A DNA stretch of 18,296 nucleotides from Bacteroidales bacterium GP1 (GTDB lineage Bacteria; Bacteroidota; Bacteroidia; Bacteroidales; Muribaculaceae), in contig DAAI01000021.1 of assembly GCA_001701105.1 (NCBI GenBank), forward strand, positions 32,737 to 51,032, read 5' to 3'. Positions 7,350 through 14,491 of this stretch are shown one piece after another. Each line of letters starts with the position of its first letter. Within the stretch, counting starts at the first letter, position 1. Made by a program: the position numbers and the translations under genes. The notes beneath the pieces were generated by a model that worked only from the letters and a program-made list of their open reading frames with translations, had not been told where the DNA came from and searched no databases.

Positions 7350-8873
7350 ATGTTCAAAAACCAACCCAAGGGATTAATCCCCGCGGCTTTGAGCAATATG
7401 GGCGAGCGTTTCGGATATTACATCATGAACGCCGTGCTCGTCCTCTTCCTTTGCTCGAAGTTCGGATTGAAGGAGGAAACGAGTGCTATCGTCTACTCCT
7501 GCTTCTATGCCGGCATCTACATCCTCAGTCTCGTCGGCGGTGTCATCGCCGACCGCACCCAGAACTATAAAGGCACCATCATCTGGGGCCTTATAGTTAT
7601 GACAATAGGATATATAGTCCTCTCCATTCCCATTTTCGCCACAGCCGAGAACACCACATGGCTTCTCACTCTCACTTGCTGCGCCCTTTTCTTCATTGCC
7701 TTCGGCAACGGCCTTTTCAAGGGAAACCTGCAGGCTATCGTAGGTCAGCTCTACGACAACCCCAGATACGCCCCGCAGCGCGATGCCGGATTCCAGATTT
7801 TCTATGTATTCATTAACATCGGCGGCGTATTGGCTCCGTTTATCGCACCTATGCTCCGCAGCTGGTGGCTCGGAGAGAACGGCCTGATCTACAACGCGAG
7901 TCTCCCGGCACTCTGCCATGAATATCTGTCGGTCACCGACAATATGGATACCCAGAATCTCAACAACCTTTATGCCCTCATCTCCGAGGTGGGTGGTAAC
8001 GCCCGCGGCGACATTTCCGCCTTCTGTTCAAAATATCTCGAGGTATTCAACACCGGCATCCACTATTCTTTCATAGCTTCGGTAGCTGCAATGCTTATCT
8101 CGCTTACGATCTTCCTTTGCACCAAGAAAGGCCTCCCCTCGCCCGCAAAAAAAGAAAAGGCAGAGGCCGTTACATATACTCCGGAGGAACGTCGCCAGAT
8201 GGCCACAGAGATCCGTCAACGCATGACTGCCCTCTTTGCCGTGCTGGGTATTGCAATCTTCTTCTGGTTCTCATTCCATCAGAACGGAACCTCCTTATCC
8301 CTGTTTGCCCGCGACTTTGTTAAGACAGATTCAGTGCAGCCTGAAATATGGCAGGCCCTCAATCCTTTCTATGTCATAATCCTGACTCCTGTCGTGATGT
8401 GGGTATTCGCGGCTCTCCGCCGTCGCGGAAAAGAGATTTCTACCCCAAGAAAGATCGCTATCGGTATGGGACTCGCCGGTCTTGCTTACCTCTTCCTGAC
8501 AATATTCTCGGCCGTGAAGGGTTATCCCTCTGCCGATGCATTCAAGGCCCTTCCTGCCGATGAAGCCGCCGCAATGAAGACTGGCCCGTGGGTATTGTTC
8601 GTGCTATACTTCTTCCTCACTGTGGCGGAATTGTTCATATCGCCGCTCGGTCTCTCATTCGTCTCAAAGGTAGCTCCCAAGCATCTGCAAGGTCTATGCC
8701 AGGGTCTATGGCTCGGGGCCACCGCTGTCGGAAATCTGCTTTTGTGGATTGGCCCGCTTATCTATAACGCCGCACCTATCTGGGTGGCATGGACCGTATT
8801 CCTGAGCGTCTGCGTAATCTCGATGGGCGTGATGTACGGCATGGTTGGATGGCTTGAAAGAGTCACCAAATAG
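7350..8873 (+). CDS. POT/PTR family peptide transporter (MFS)
   Basis: Inner-membrane proton-coupled di/tripeptide symporter of the POT (PTR2) family, 507 residues and rich in hydrophobic helices. Family signatures: NMGERFGYYIM in helix 1, GGVIADRTQNYKG after helix 2, FQIFYVFINIGGVLAPFIAP (the PTR2 FYxxINxG motif) in helix 4-5, and GLSFVSKVAPK…GLWLGATAVGN near the C-terminus. A large loop between helices 6 and 7 contains the charged PSPAKKEKAE stretch. The usual E1xxE2R motif of helix 1 reads NxxER, with the first Glu replaced by Asn. It is divergent from the secreted dipeptidase, which suggests a joint role in peptide scavenging. Substrates cannot be read from sequence alone. Confidence 0.93.
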   Translation: MFKNQPKGLIPAALSNMGERFGYYIMNAVLVLFLCSKFGLKEETSAIVYSCFYAGIYILSLVGGVIADRTQNYKGTIIWGLIVMTIGYIVLSIPIFATAENTTWLLTLTCCALFFIAFGNGLFKGNLQAIVGQLYDNPRYAPQRDAGFQIFYVFINIGGVLAPFIAPMLRSWWLGENGLIYNASLPALCHEYLSVTDNMDTQNLNNLYALISEVGGNARGDISAFCSKYLEVFNTGIHYSFIASVAAMLISLTIFLCTKKGLPSPAKKEKAEAVTYTPEERRQMATEIRQRMTALFAVLGIAIFFWFSFHQNGTSLSLFARDFVKTDSVQPEIWQALNPFYVIILTPVVMWVFAALRRRGKEISTPRKIAIGMGLAGLAYLFLTIFSAVKGYPSADAFKALPADEAAAMKTGPWVLFVLYFFLTVAELFISPLGLSFVSKVAPKHLQGLCQGLWLGATAVGNLLLWIGPLIYNAAPIWVAWTVFLSVCVISMGVMYGMVGWLERVTK

Positions 8874-8903
8874 CCCCGCATAGATTGAATATCCATAATA
8901 ACT

Positions 8904-8943
8904 TAAAGGAGATTGTGTCGCTGAAATGACGCAATCTCCTTTA
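8904..8943. terminator. Bidirectional intrinsic terminator between convergent genes
   Basis: A 16-bp stem (arms 8904-8919 and 8928-8943, one G-T wobble) closes an 8-base loop. Runs of A on the left arm and T on the right make it work in either direction. It separates the transporter (ends 8873, plus) from the carbonic anhydrase (ends 8964, minus). Confidence 0.8.
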
Positions 8944-8963
8944 TAGATATAATAAGGATTCGT

Positions 8964-9509
8964 TTATTCCTCGATAGGGGTAAGGAGACCCGTAACGGAA
9001 TCCATGATATATCCGGATGCCCGGATTCCTTCCGGCATCAGAGGATGATTATGGATAAGATTTACTGTATCCCTTACAGCCTCCGATGTATCCGTAAATC
9101 CCTGCAGCCATGCGTTGAGATCGATGCCACAGTTTCGCATCAGCTGTATGCGCTCCTCCGGAATGCCGCGTTCACGCATCAGATGCAACATCTCCTCCGC
9201 GTCCATACCCTGGACTCCGCATCCCGTATGGCCGATAACCATAATATCTTCAACTCCCAATTCATACACGGCCACAAGAAGCGACCGCATCGCCGAATCA
9301 AAGGGATGGCTGATGGTGCCTCCGGCATTCTTTATCATCTTCACATCGCCGTTGCGGATTCCCAAAGCCGCCGGAAGGAGTTCGACAAGGCGAGTATCCA
9401 TGCATGTCACTATCGCTATTTTCTTGTCGGGATATTTCGATGTCTCATATTGTTTGTAGGAGCCACGCTCCACAAACGCCTTGTTGTATTTCAGAATCTT
9501 CTCTATCAT
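8964..9509 (-). CDS. Beta-class carbonic anhydrase
   Basis: Zinc enzyme that hydrates CO2 to bicarbonate in the cytosol. Zinc ligands and dyad are clear: CMDTR (C36, D38, R40) and HTGCG (H94, C97), with NAGG (61-64) in between. The 181-residue length matches the short beta-CA subgroup common in Firmicutes and Bacteroidetes rather than the longer plant-like forms. Bicarbonate is a substrate of carbamoyl phosphate synthesis and of anaplerotic carboxylation, but no direct link to the nearby pyr genes can be shown. It is monocistronic, bounded by a terminator downstream and a divergent gene upstream. Confidence 0.94.
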   Translation of the reverse strand: MIEKILKYNKAFVERGSYKQYETSKYPDKKIAIVTCMDTRLVELLPAALGIRNGDVKMIKNAGGTISHPFDSAMRSLLVAVYELGVEDIMVIGHTGCGVQGMDAEEMLHLMRERGIPEERIQLMRNCGIDLNAWLQGFTDTSEAVRDTVNLIHNHPLMPEGIRASGYIMDSVTGLLTPIEE

Positions 9510-9587
9510 GTAAGTATTATTTATATTGTGAACCTATATATCTTGATTGGCACCCTTACCGGATACCTCCGCGAAAGATAATTGTTG

Positions 9588-9595
9588 CAAATATA
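9588..9595 (-). promoter_or_regulatory. -7 element upstream of the carbonic anhydrase
   Basis: TATATTTG on the minus strand is a full match to TAnnTTTG. The -33 box is not recognisable at 19 bases. The implied leader is about 70 bases. Confidence 0.5.
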
Positions 9596-9694
9596 ATGCA
9601 TTTTCATCATATTCTTATCCTTTGACCCCCTCCGGGATTTAATTACCCCTCATTCATGCAATATATTTAAAAAATTTTTACGCTTTTTTAAACC

Positions 9695-9725
9695 TTTAAG
9701 CCCTTCCGATGTCTAATTACATTTA
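9695..9725 (+). promoter_or_regulatory. Candidate promoter of the NosR/PceC-like operon
   Basis: TTTA (9695-9698), then 19 bases, then TACATTTA (9718-9725), resembles TTTG-N19-TAnnTTTG with one mismatch in each box. It would give a leader of roughly 70 bases before 9805. The call is tentative. Confidence 0.35.
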
Positions 9726-9804
9726 AGTATGTCGCCAGCTCAAGGACGAACACGAAAACAAACCGCTCCGGCATACCGTGACTAACATTATAAGCGATTG
9801 AATT

Positions 9805-10938
9805 TTGAATAGAGACAACGATAACAATACCATAAGCGCACCAATGTATCATGCCTTGGGACTCTTCCTGATGTTCTGCGTGATGACCTCGCTTGCGCTC
9901 GTGATGCATGGCCGATGGTTCGGAATGCGTCCCGGGGTCGACAATATGATACCGGAATGGCTGCGTCCGGCAATAGGCGCTGACATCTCATCTTCCGACA
10001 TCGTAACCGATGGAGATAAATTGATTATCAATACATCCGACCTTTGCAAAGACATTTCCGGATACGCCGGTCCCGTGCCGGTGGAAATCTATATCACCGG
10101 CGAGAAGATTGATTCAGTAAAGGCACTGGAAAATTCAGAGACAGAGAGTTTCTTTGAAAGGGTCACAGAGGCGGGCCTGCAGGACTCATGGAATGGTCTT
10201 ACATTGTCAGAAGCCTCGTCTAAAAAAGTGGATGCTGTCTCTGGCGCGACATATTCTTCCAATACATTGATAGCCAACGTCCGCGCAGGAGTGGCGAAGG
10301 CTGCCGAACTCCGGGGCGTAAACGCTGAGAAGGCCAAATCCGACAATGTCTCGATAGTGATGATATGTGTCTGGATTGTCCTTGCTATGGGGGCCATCCT
10401 TCCATTATTCATCAAAGGCAAAGCCTATCGTATCATCCAGCAATTCCTGAATGTCGGCGTGCTGGGGTTCTGGAGCGGCACTTTCCTCGATTACTCCTTG
10501 CTGCTTAATGTATTCGCCAATGGCCTGCAATTTACGTTTGCCGCCGTAGCCACATGGATTCTCCTTATCGTAGGATTCATCTTCCCGCTGTTCGGCAAGA
10601 AAAAACACTATTGTCTCTGGGTATGTCCGTTCGGATCAATGCAGGATCTTGCCGGCTCCATCATCAAGCATAAGCTAAGGATCGGAAAGCGCACTTTGGC
10701 CGTGCTCAGTTGGTTCCGGAGGGCGTTGTGGGTAGTATTGCTTTTAATGCTGTGGGGCAGCTGGGGAATCGAATGGCTCAATTATGAAATTTTCACGGCA
10801 TTCATAGTGCAGAGTGCCGCAAAGTCGGTGATATGGGTTGGACTTGGATTCGTAGTATTGTCAATAATCATAGCCCGGCCGTTCTGTCGGTTCGTATGCC
10901 CGGTGGGAACGCTACTGCGCAAATCGGAAGGAGACTAA
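9805..10938 (+). CDS. NosR/PceC-like membrane FMN-binding protein with two CX3CP motifs
   Basis: Predicted inner-membrane electron-transfer flavoprotein. In order: one membrane helix (about 14-34); an extracytoplasmic FMN-binding domain with SGATYSS (146-152), where Thr149 is the expected covalent FMN site as in RnfG/NqrC/NosR; then about five helices (roughly 184-204, 211-240, 243-262, 302-318, 342-358). CLWVCP (C270, C274) and CRFVCP (C361, C365) flank the last helices, the cysteine pattern of NosR and PceC. The C-terminal two-cluster ferredoxin domain of NosR is missing, so the layout is closest to PceC-like proteins. The only upstream start in frame is TTG at 9805, right after a stop; ATG at 9844 just before the first helix is an equally good alternative. 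A nitroreductase-family gene follows 34 bases later and is probably its partner. Redox partners and substrate are unknown. Confidence 0.85.
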   Translation: MNRDNDNNTISAPMYHALGLFLMFCVMTSLALVMHGRWFGMRPGVDNMIPEWLRPAIGADISSSDIVTDGDKLIINTSDLCKDISGYAGPVPVEIYITGEKIDSVKALENSETESFFERVTEAGLQDSWNGLTLSEASSKKVDAVSGATYSSNTLIANVRAGVAKAAELRGVNAEKAKSDNVSIVMICVWIVLAMGAILPLFIKGKAYRIIQQFLNVGVLGFWSGTFLDYSLLLNVFANGLQFTFAAVATWILLIVGFIFPLFGKKKHYCLWVCPFGSMQDLAGSIIKHKLRIGKRTLAVLSWFRRALWVVLLLMLWGSWGIEWLNYEIFTAFIVQSAAKSVIWVGLGFVVLSIIIARPFCRFVCPVGTLLRKSEGD

Positions 10939-10972
10939 CCCCATTCCTGAATATTACTTAAAACTCTGAACC

Positions 10973-11611
10973 ATGAAGGGAGCTAATTGGTTGATGATTA
11001 TGATGGCGGTGGCATTGGTAATAGTATCAATGAAACTCGCCGGAGAAATTAATGTTAACCATATGGAAAAGAATGATACGGAGATGCAGGGAGCCGAGAC
11101 TCTCGATTGCATCCTGACCCGCGCAAGCGTAAGGACATATACAGATCAGGAGATCGCTGACTCTGTAATTGAGCAGCTTCTCAAGGCCGGCATGGCAGCC
11201 CCGTCGGCTGTCAATAAGCAGCCATGGGAATTCATTGTAATCCGTGATGCGGAGATGCGGGCAGAATTGGCCGACACCTTGAAAAATATGCATATGCTCG
11301 CTTCAGCTCCGCTGGGAATTGTGGTGTGCGGAAACATGGATAAGGCAATGGAAGGAGAAGGGCAGGCATACTGGATTCAAGATTGCTCGGCGGCTACGGA
11401 AAATATGCTCCTCGCAGCTCATGCGATGGGGCTGGGAGCCGTATGGTGCGGCGTCTATCCCATTCAGGAACGCGTCGATTTCCTTAAAGCAAAACTCGGA
11501 ATGCCGGAGAATGTGATTCCCCTTAATGTTGTGGTATTCGGATATCCAAAAGGTGACACTGCTCCCAAGGATAAATGGAATCCCGAGAAGGTGCATTACG
11601 ACAGATATTGA
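10973..11611 (+). CDS. Membrane-anchored nitroreductase-family flavoprotein
   Basis: FMN-dependent NAD(P)H or flavin-linked reductase of the nitroreductase superfamily. Residues 6-24 form a hydrophobic segment after a single Lys, which looks like a signal anchor and is unusual for this normally soluble family. The core starts near residue 45: LTRASVRTYTDQEI (FMN phosphate contacts), AAPSAVNKQPWEFIVI (75-90), and DCSAATENMLLAAHAMGLGAVWCGVYP with the second flavin segment. The length of 212 is about 170 residues of core plus the anchor. It lies 34 bases behind the NosR/PceC-like gene, so the two are probably cotranscribed and may form a membrane-to-reductase electron path. The substrate cannot be deduced. 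An intrinsic terminator follows. Confidence 0.87.
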   Translation: MKGANWLMIMMAVALVIVSMKLAGEINVNHMEKNDTEMQGAETLDCILTRASVRTYTDQEIADSVIEQLLKAGMAAPSAVNKQPWEFIVIRDAEMRAELADTLKNMHMLASAPLGIVVCGNMDKAMEGEGQAYWIQDCSAATENMLLAAHAMGLGAVWCGVYPIQERVDFLKAKLGMPENVIPLNVVVFGYPKGDTAPKDKWNPEKVHYDRY

Positions 11612-11625
11612 CCCCCATATTCATA

Positions 11626-11659
11626 TAGGCCGGAAGTGGAAATGCTTCCGGCCTAATTT
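11626..11659 (+). terminator. Intrinsic terminator after the nitroreductase gene
   Basis: An 11-bp perfect stem (11626-11636 with 11645-11655), an 8-base loop and a short ATTTT tail. It sits between two same-direction genes, only 15 bases before the phosphatase ATG. The phosphatase therefore depends on read-through or on a promoter that I could not find. Confidence 0.7.
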
Positions 11660-11673
11660 TAAAGAATTGCGCT

Positions 11674-12252
11674 ATGCGATATAAAGACAAAGCGATGCAG
11701 AAGCCCTCGCCGGAGGCCTTGGCAAGCGTGAACGCAGCCATTCTCAAGGCTACGGAGGAACACCGGCCAGTAAGAATATTGTTCGTTTGCCTCGGCAACA
11801 TATGCCGTAGTCCGGCTGCCGAGGGGATGATGAGGCAGAAAGCAAAGGAGGCCGGAATCTCCATTGAACTCGACTCGGCCGGATTCTACGGCGGTCACGC
11901 CGGAGATCTGCCCGACCGACGGATGCGTGAGGCCGCATGGCAGAGAGGTTTGCGGCTCGACCATCATAGCCGCACTGTCCGCCCATCAGATTATGATTAT
12001 TTCGATCTGCTCGTCGGTATGGATGATAATAATATCAACTCCCTTCTTCGGGAAGCGCCAACCCTGGAAGCCGAACAGAAAATTATCCGCATGAGCGATT
12101 TCGCCGTCGACCACCCCTCGGCCGACTCAATACCCGATCCTTATTGGGAAGGTGCAGCGGGATTCCATCTCGTCCTCGACCTTCTTGATGACGCCTGCGA
12201 ACACTTACTTATTCCAATCCGGAGCTACTCTCCGGATTCCATGTCACTTTAA
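11674..12252 (+). CDS. Low-molecular-weight protein tyrosine phosphatase
   Basis: Cytosolic phosphotyrosine phosphatase of the LMW-PTP/arsenate-reductase fold. The P-loop CLGNICRS (39-46) contains nucleophile C39 and R45 (CX5R). IPDPYW (153-158) carries the general-acid Asp155. DSAGFYGG and RPSDYDYFDLLVGMDDNN complete the family pattern. The core starts at about residue 33, so residues 1-32 are an added helical-looking N-terminus if the ATG at 11674 is used; ATG at 11695 is possible. In Bacteroidetes such enzymes often counteract tyrosine kinases of polysaccharide export, but no such genes are in view. Its last 9 bases overlap the end of the converging MBL gene. Confidence 0.93.
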   Translation: MRYKDKAMQKPSPEALASVNAAILKATEEHRPVRILFVCLGNICRSPAAEGMMRQKAKEAGISIELDSAGFYGGHAGDLPDRRMREAAWQRGLRLDHHSRTVRPSDYDYFDLLVGMDDNNINSLLREAPTLEAEQKIIRMSDFAVDHPSADSIPDPYWEGAAGFHLVLDLLDDACEHLLIPIRSYSPDSMSL

Positions 12253-13245
12253 TTTCCGGAATACGAATTTTCTCGACGCATCGAAGCGGGGCAAAGCCAT
12301 CAATTGCAAGCCGCCGACTCTCTCATCATAGCCCGACACTTCGGCATTACCTACCTTAATACCCTTCCCTTCCAGCGCGTCGCGCACACATTCAAGAGCT
12401 TTGGCCGGGGTATTATTATCCTGCGACAGATGGCAGAGGAACACATATCTAAGCTCCGGACTGACTATGCGAGTTAGAAATTCCGCAGTCTGGACATTAT
12501 CGAGATGGCCATTCGTTGCCCTTATCCTTGCCTTCAGATATTCAGGGTATCTCCCGATGCGCAGCATTTCCGAATCATAATTCGATTCTATTACAAGATA
12601 ATTCGCGCGGCTCATATAATATTCGGCACGCTCCCCCACCTCCCCAAGGTCGGTGGCCAAAGCAAAATGATGGCCCGCATATTCTATGAAGAATCCCATA
12701 TTGTCGCTGCCGTCGTGGGAAACATCGAAAGCCGTAATCTCCAGTGGCCCTATCTTAAAGGGAATCTCTTTGAAAATCGGTGTATGATAGTCTTTGATTC
12801 GTTTCGATATGTTATGCCGGCGCAATAATCCGTTCAATACTCTCGGAGTGCAGTAAAGGCTTATATGACGCGAACTGCGAACCAGCTTATAGGCATATCG
12901 CACATGGTCGGAATGATCGTGGGTGAGAAGCAGGGCCTTCACCATATTCATGGATATGCCCGCTTCCTTCATTTTATCTTCCATCGCATCAGGACGGATA
13001 CCCGCATCCACAATTAGTCCCATCGTATCCGTGCCAATATAGCAGCTGTTCCCGCTTGAGCCCGAACCAAAAGAGATATAATGCAAGCGCTCCGAATTAG
13101 CTTTTTTATCTGAATTCTTATCACTCAGATCACTTTCAGGCTGAGGTCGGCGTCGCGTTCCGGGATTGTCCCGAAGCCCCGGCTCATCGTCAAATTCCTC
13201 GAATGGAAGGCGCGGCTGCCCGCGGAAGATTATCTTTCGGCTCAT
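12244..13245 (-). CDS. YycJ/WalJ-like metallo-beta-lactamase-fold hydrolase
   Basis: Predicted dinuclear metal hydrolase of the MBL fold. The core begins near residue 55 with YISFGSGSSGNSCYI, then THDHSDH (H109, H111, D113, H114), DVSHDG, ALATDLGE (metal-bridging Asp) and CHLSQDN with the final His. This pattern is that of YycJ/WalJ-type proteins, which are suspected nucleases or signalling hydrolases. The first 52 residues are a charged, low-complexity extension (RRRPQPESDL…SDKKANSE) outside the fold. Its ATG overlaps the stop of the upstream methyltransferase gene (ATGA), so the two are translationally coupled. It converges on the phosphatase gene with a 9-base overlap. Confidence 0.9.
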   Translation of the reverse strand: MSRKIIFRGQPRLPFEEFDDEPGLRDNPGTRRRPQPESDLSDKNSDKKANSERLHYISFGSGSSGNSCYIGTDTMGLIVDAGIRPDAMEDKMKEAGISMNMVKALLLTHDHSDHVRYAYKLVRSSRHISLYCTPRVLNGLLRRHNISKRIKDYHTPIFKEIPFKIGPLEITAFDVSHDGSDNMGFFIEYAGHHFALATDLGEVGERAEYYMSRANYLVIESNYDSEMLRIGRYPEYLKARIRATNGHLDNVQTAEFLTRIVSPELRYVFLCHLSQDNNTPAKALECVRDALEGKGIKVGNAEVSGYDERVGGLQLMALPRFDASRKFVFRKLK

Positions 13246-13991
13246 CCTTTCACTCCTTTCCTTTTAGGACCCGGATCGGCTGAGGCGACATGAAATAAGA
13301 ATATGGCGGGATGCTTGTCGTAATCCGAGGTTACCTTTTTCCATTCTCTTGCCGGCAGAGTGCGTATCGATTCACGTGTTGGATCAGTGAGATCTGACGC
13401 CACACAGAGCAACGTCTCGCCATTAAGGTGAGTGGCCATGAAGCGCAGCAGATTATTAGTGCGGTAAGGAGTCTCGATAAATATTTGAGTCTGGCCCGTA
13501 CGCCGCGCATACCTTTCCAATTCCGACAATCGCAATGCCCGCTGATCTTCTTCCACCGGCAAATATCCGTTGAAAGAAAACCCTTGTCCGTTAAATCCGG
13601 AAGCCATCAAAGCCATCAGGATGCTCGATGGCCCCACAAGCGGAACGACTCTCAATCCTTCTCGCTGCGCGATGGCCACTACATCCGAGCCGGGGTCGGC
13701 TACAGCCGGGCAGCCGGCATCGCTGAGAAGCCCGACAGGGCATCCGTTACGCAAAGGGTCGAGCCATGCAGATATTCCTGTACGATCGGAGCGCGTGTTC
13801 AATTCGTGAAAGATGCAGTCGTCGATGGGAAAAGCCGGATCGAGTCTTCGCAAAAAACGACGCGCAGTGCGCAAATTCTCGACTATAAAACAACGCAAAC
13901 CCCTCACAACTTCATAATTGTAAGAGGGTAAAACACGACTCAATTCCACATCGCTAAGCGAAGTTGGTATCAGGTATAATGCTGCTTCCAT
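13242..13991 (-). CDS. RsmI-like SAM-dependent methyltransferase (tetrapyrrole methylase family)
   Basis: A SAM-dependent methylase of the RsmI/COG0313 type; RsmI itself 2'-O-methylates C1402 of 16S rRNA. Matches: LYLIPTSLSD at the N-terminus, GLLSDAGCPAVADPGS (the family's SDAG.P…DPG signature), VVPLVGPSSILMALMASGFNGQGFSFNGYLP, and IFIETPYR. The N-terminal GN seen in E. coli RsmI is missing, and the protein (249 residues) is shorter than RsmI (about 286). It may be the second, specificity-unknown RsmI paralogue found in Bacteroidetes. I chose ATG at 13991 over an ATG at 14018 because the promoter -7 box spans 14005-14012, and the family sequence starts at MEAALYLIP. The stop overlaps the MBL start. 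Confidence 0.88.
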   Translation of the reverse strand: MEAALYLIPTSLSDVELSRVLPSYNYEVVRGLRCFIVENLRTARRFLRRLDPAFPIDDCIFHELNTRSDRTGISAWLDPLRNGCPVGLLSDAGCPAVADPGSDVVAIAQREGLRVVPLVGPSSILMALMASGFNGQGFSFNGYLPVEEDQRALRLSELERYARRTGQTQIFIETPYRTNNLLRFMATHLNGETLLCVASDLTDPTRESIRTLPAREWKKVTSDYDKHPAIFLFHVASADPGPKRKGVKG

Positions 13992-14004
13992 CGTATTGCG
14001 AATA

Positions 14005-14035
14005 CAAATATAGCACATTTCCTCAAAAATTCAAA
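14005..14035 (-). promoter_or_regulatory. Promoter of the RsmI-like/MBL operon
   Basis: On the minus strand TTTG (14035-14032), 19 bases, then TATATTTG (14012-14005): a perfect Bacteroidetes sigma-70-type promoter. The transcript should start near 13998, only about 7 bases before the ATG at 13991, so the mRNA is almost leaderless. This position rules out the upstream ATG at 14018. Confidence 0.8.
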
Positions 14036-14464
14036 ATCCGCGTAGATAAAGCCGCTAACTTCGCAAGTGTGAAATATCATCTGCGCTCTGGTGCGAATAA
14101 TCAGTTAATCCCTCCTACAACGTATCCTCAATGCACAGTAAAGCCCCTTATATCTACGAAAGTTCTCCATATCAAAGCGACAATCCGAAGACCACAAGCC
14201 CACTCGGCGGTGTCTTTGCTGTAGTAAAGCGCAAAGCGATTACCGAGAGGGCTAATGAGATAAGCGAATGAGGCCGGACGGCGGAAATCTTAGACTCCGC
14301 TCACGATAGCCCGGCGGTGGATCCGCAACTTCCACAATTAAATAGTTTAAGAACGTAATATCAAGTAACTTATGCGACAAAAAAAATAATAAAATACAGC
14401 TGTAACTCGTTGAGGAAGAGAACATTACGCGAGTCAGGATAGAGTGAGTCTGAAATAAAAAGCG
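14036..14464. other. Gene-free stretch at the chromosome/RM boundary
   Basis: About 430 bases with no supportable gene. The left part, to about 14335, has mixed GC with GC-rich patches near 14271-14331 (short inverted arms GCGGA/TCCGC and GTGGA/TCCAC). The right part, from about 14336, is AT-rich like the restriction-modification genes that follow. Short open frames here show no family likeness. No tRNA, att-like direct repeat or insertion-sequence end was recognised. The block could be a degraded gene or a dispersed intergenic repeat; this cannot be settled from the window. Confidence 0.5.
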
Positions 14465-14472
14465 TATATTTG
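14465..14472 (+). promoter_or_regulatory. -7 element upstream of the HNH nuclease gene
   Basis: TATATTTG is a full match to TAnnTTTG and places the transcript start near 14479, leaving a leader of about 13 bases before the ATG at 14492. There is no TTTG-like -33 box at the expected distance, so the promoter may be weaker than that of the partner methyltransferase. Confidence 0.6.
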
Positions 14473-14491
14473 CAGTCAAAATAAAGAACAA

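Noticed and set aside
7374..7919. Minus-strand open frame of 181 codons within the POT transporter gene
   Set aside because: Antisense to a well-supported transporter, highly acidic composition as expected from reading membrane-helix codons backwards.
9045..9581. Plus-strand open frame of 178 codons opposite the carbonic anhydrase
   Set aside because: The minus strand carries intact CxDxR and HxxC zinc motifs; the opposite frame has no recognisable features.
12244..12252. A meaningful link between the two 9-base convergent stop overlaps (also at 15482-15490)
   Set aside because: Both are short tail overlaps in otherwise unrelated gene pairs; equal length is most simply coincidence.
14130..14255. 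Small 41-codon frame in the 14 kb spacer
   Set aside because: No family likeness, no promoter box at a suitable distance and no start context; kept only as part of an unexplained block.
14252..14491. Minus-strand 79-codon frame upstream of the HNH gene
   Set aside because: It consists largely of reversed AT-rich promoter DNA, with hydrophobic residues from T-rich codons and no motif.
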